Of a stretch of 56,864 nt of DNA, positions 56,673 to 56,864 are shown piece after piece. A model generated the notes under the pieces. That model did no database searches and was not told the origin of the DNA. It was given only the letters and a program-made list of their open reading frames with translations. Every line of letters begins with the position of its first letter. Position 1 is the first letter of the stretch. Made by a program: the position numbers and the translations under genes. The DNA comes from Solobacterium sp. GTDB lineage: Bacteria; Bacillota_I; Bacilli_A; Erysipelotrichales; Erysipelotrichaceae. The stretch spans positions 1 through 56,864 of the forward strand of contig JAFRJJ010000056.1 in NCBI GenBank assembly GCA_017432325.1. The letters are read 5' to 3'.

Positions 56673-56681
56673 ATTCTACCA
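56673..56681 (-). promoter_or_regulatory. extended -10 promoter placing the start at the ftsW ATG
   Basis: TGGTAGAAT on the minus strand. The six bases between the hexamer and the ATG place the expected start of transcription at the A of the start codon. Confidence 0.55.
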
Positions 56682-56790
56682 CAATCATAAGTTCTGACTG
56701 AAAAAACTTAAAATAATATGAAAGCTGAAGTGAAAAGTTAAGTTCCACTCCCAAAGCTGCTTTTGAGCATGTGGAAATCAGTCTTACAGA

Positions 56791-56822
56791 AACAGTGCAG
56801 AATTGATAAAAACTGCACTGTT
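56791..56822 (+). terminator. terminator-like hairpin near the right edge
   Basis: AACAGTGCAG and CTGCACTGTT (10-bp perfect arms) around 12 nt, then TTATTG on the plus strand. No plus-strand gene precedes it in 56667-56790, and nothing else is seen there; it may belong to a minus-strand gene beyond the edge, or to an RNA. Confidence 0.6.
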
Positions 56823-56864
56823 TTATTGTAGAAGTAAGTAATACTGGTAAAATATGGGTAACAA

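Overview
The window reads as a chromosomal segment of a low-to-mid GC Bacillota bacterium. It has strong AGGAGG-type ribosome sites, an HrcA/CIRCE heat-shock system, LPxGC-type lipoproteins and intrinsic terminators with T-runs. The gene set (fused FeoA-FeoB, clpB directly after dnaJ, coaD-rsmD-ftsW chain, NrtR-controlled NAD salvage, DegV, AbrB plus MGT-type glycosyltransferase) would fit Erysipelotrichales or relatives, but the species cannot be named from the sequence. Most genes lie on the minus strand. No rRNA, tRNA, CRISPR array or intact transposon was seen.

Region 1 (1-3300): a TetR-type regulator with an operator between its own -35 and -10, a likely TetR-controlled operon (50-residue glycine-zipper protein, lipoprotein, CDP-alcohol phosphatidyltransferase running off the left edge), a GNAT acetyltransferase, a small membrane protein and a zinc-ribbon fragment. 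Region 2 (3300-15900): an alpha-galactoside utilisation locus. It holds an ABC importer (lipoprotein plus two permeases), a membrane-tethered unknown, a DUF624/YesL protein, two GH36 alpha-galactosidases and an AraC regulator. A shared 14-bp element lies upstream of both transcription units and is the likely AraC site. Between the regulator and the second galactosidase lie 1.5 kb of decayed DNA with an IS3-type OrfA remnant.

Region 3 (15900-18100) is accessory. It holds a methyltransferase that looks shortened, a DUF4143 AAA ATPase whose promoter sits in a perfect 45-bp palindrome, gene remnants on both sides of it and a nested 43-bp dyad. Region 4 (18100-25450): RlmD-like rRNA methyltransferase, HAD phosphatase and a complete NAD salvage operon (nrtR-pncA-pncB-nadD-nadE) with an NrtR-type operator on its promoter; nadD appears to start with CTG inside a CTGA overlap. 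Region 5 (25450-31300): a membrane protein, PPK2, an alpha/beta hydrolase, PPK1 and a lipid kinase. Region 6 (31400-38830): the heat-shock operon hrcA-grpE-dnaK-dnaJ-clpB behind a CIRCE element fused to a near-consensus promoter.

Region 7 (38850-46100): 6-phospho-beta-glucosidase, type-B carboxylesterase, GPH-type sugar symporter and FeoAB ferrous-iron transporter with an upstream palindrome. Region 8 (46270-52850): DegV, a small GNAT, hydrolases, lipoprotein, a truncated histidine kinase, an iron-sulfur-flavoprotein-like reductase, and a LysR regulator divergent from a hydrolase operon. Region 9 (52880-56864): AbrB plus glycosyltransferase, then ftsW-rsmD-coaD, with ftsW probably transcribed as a leaderless mRNA.
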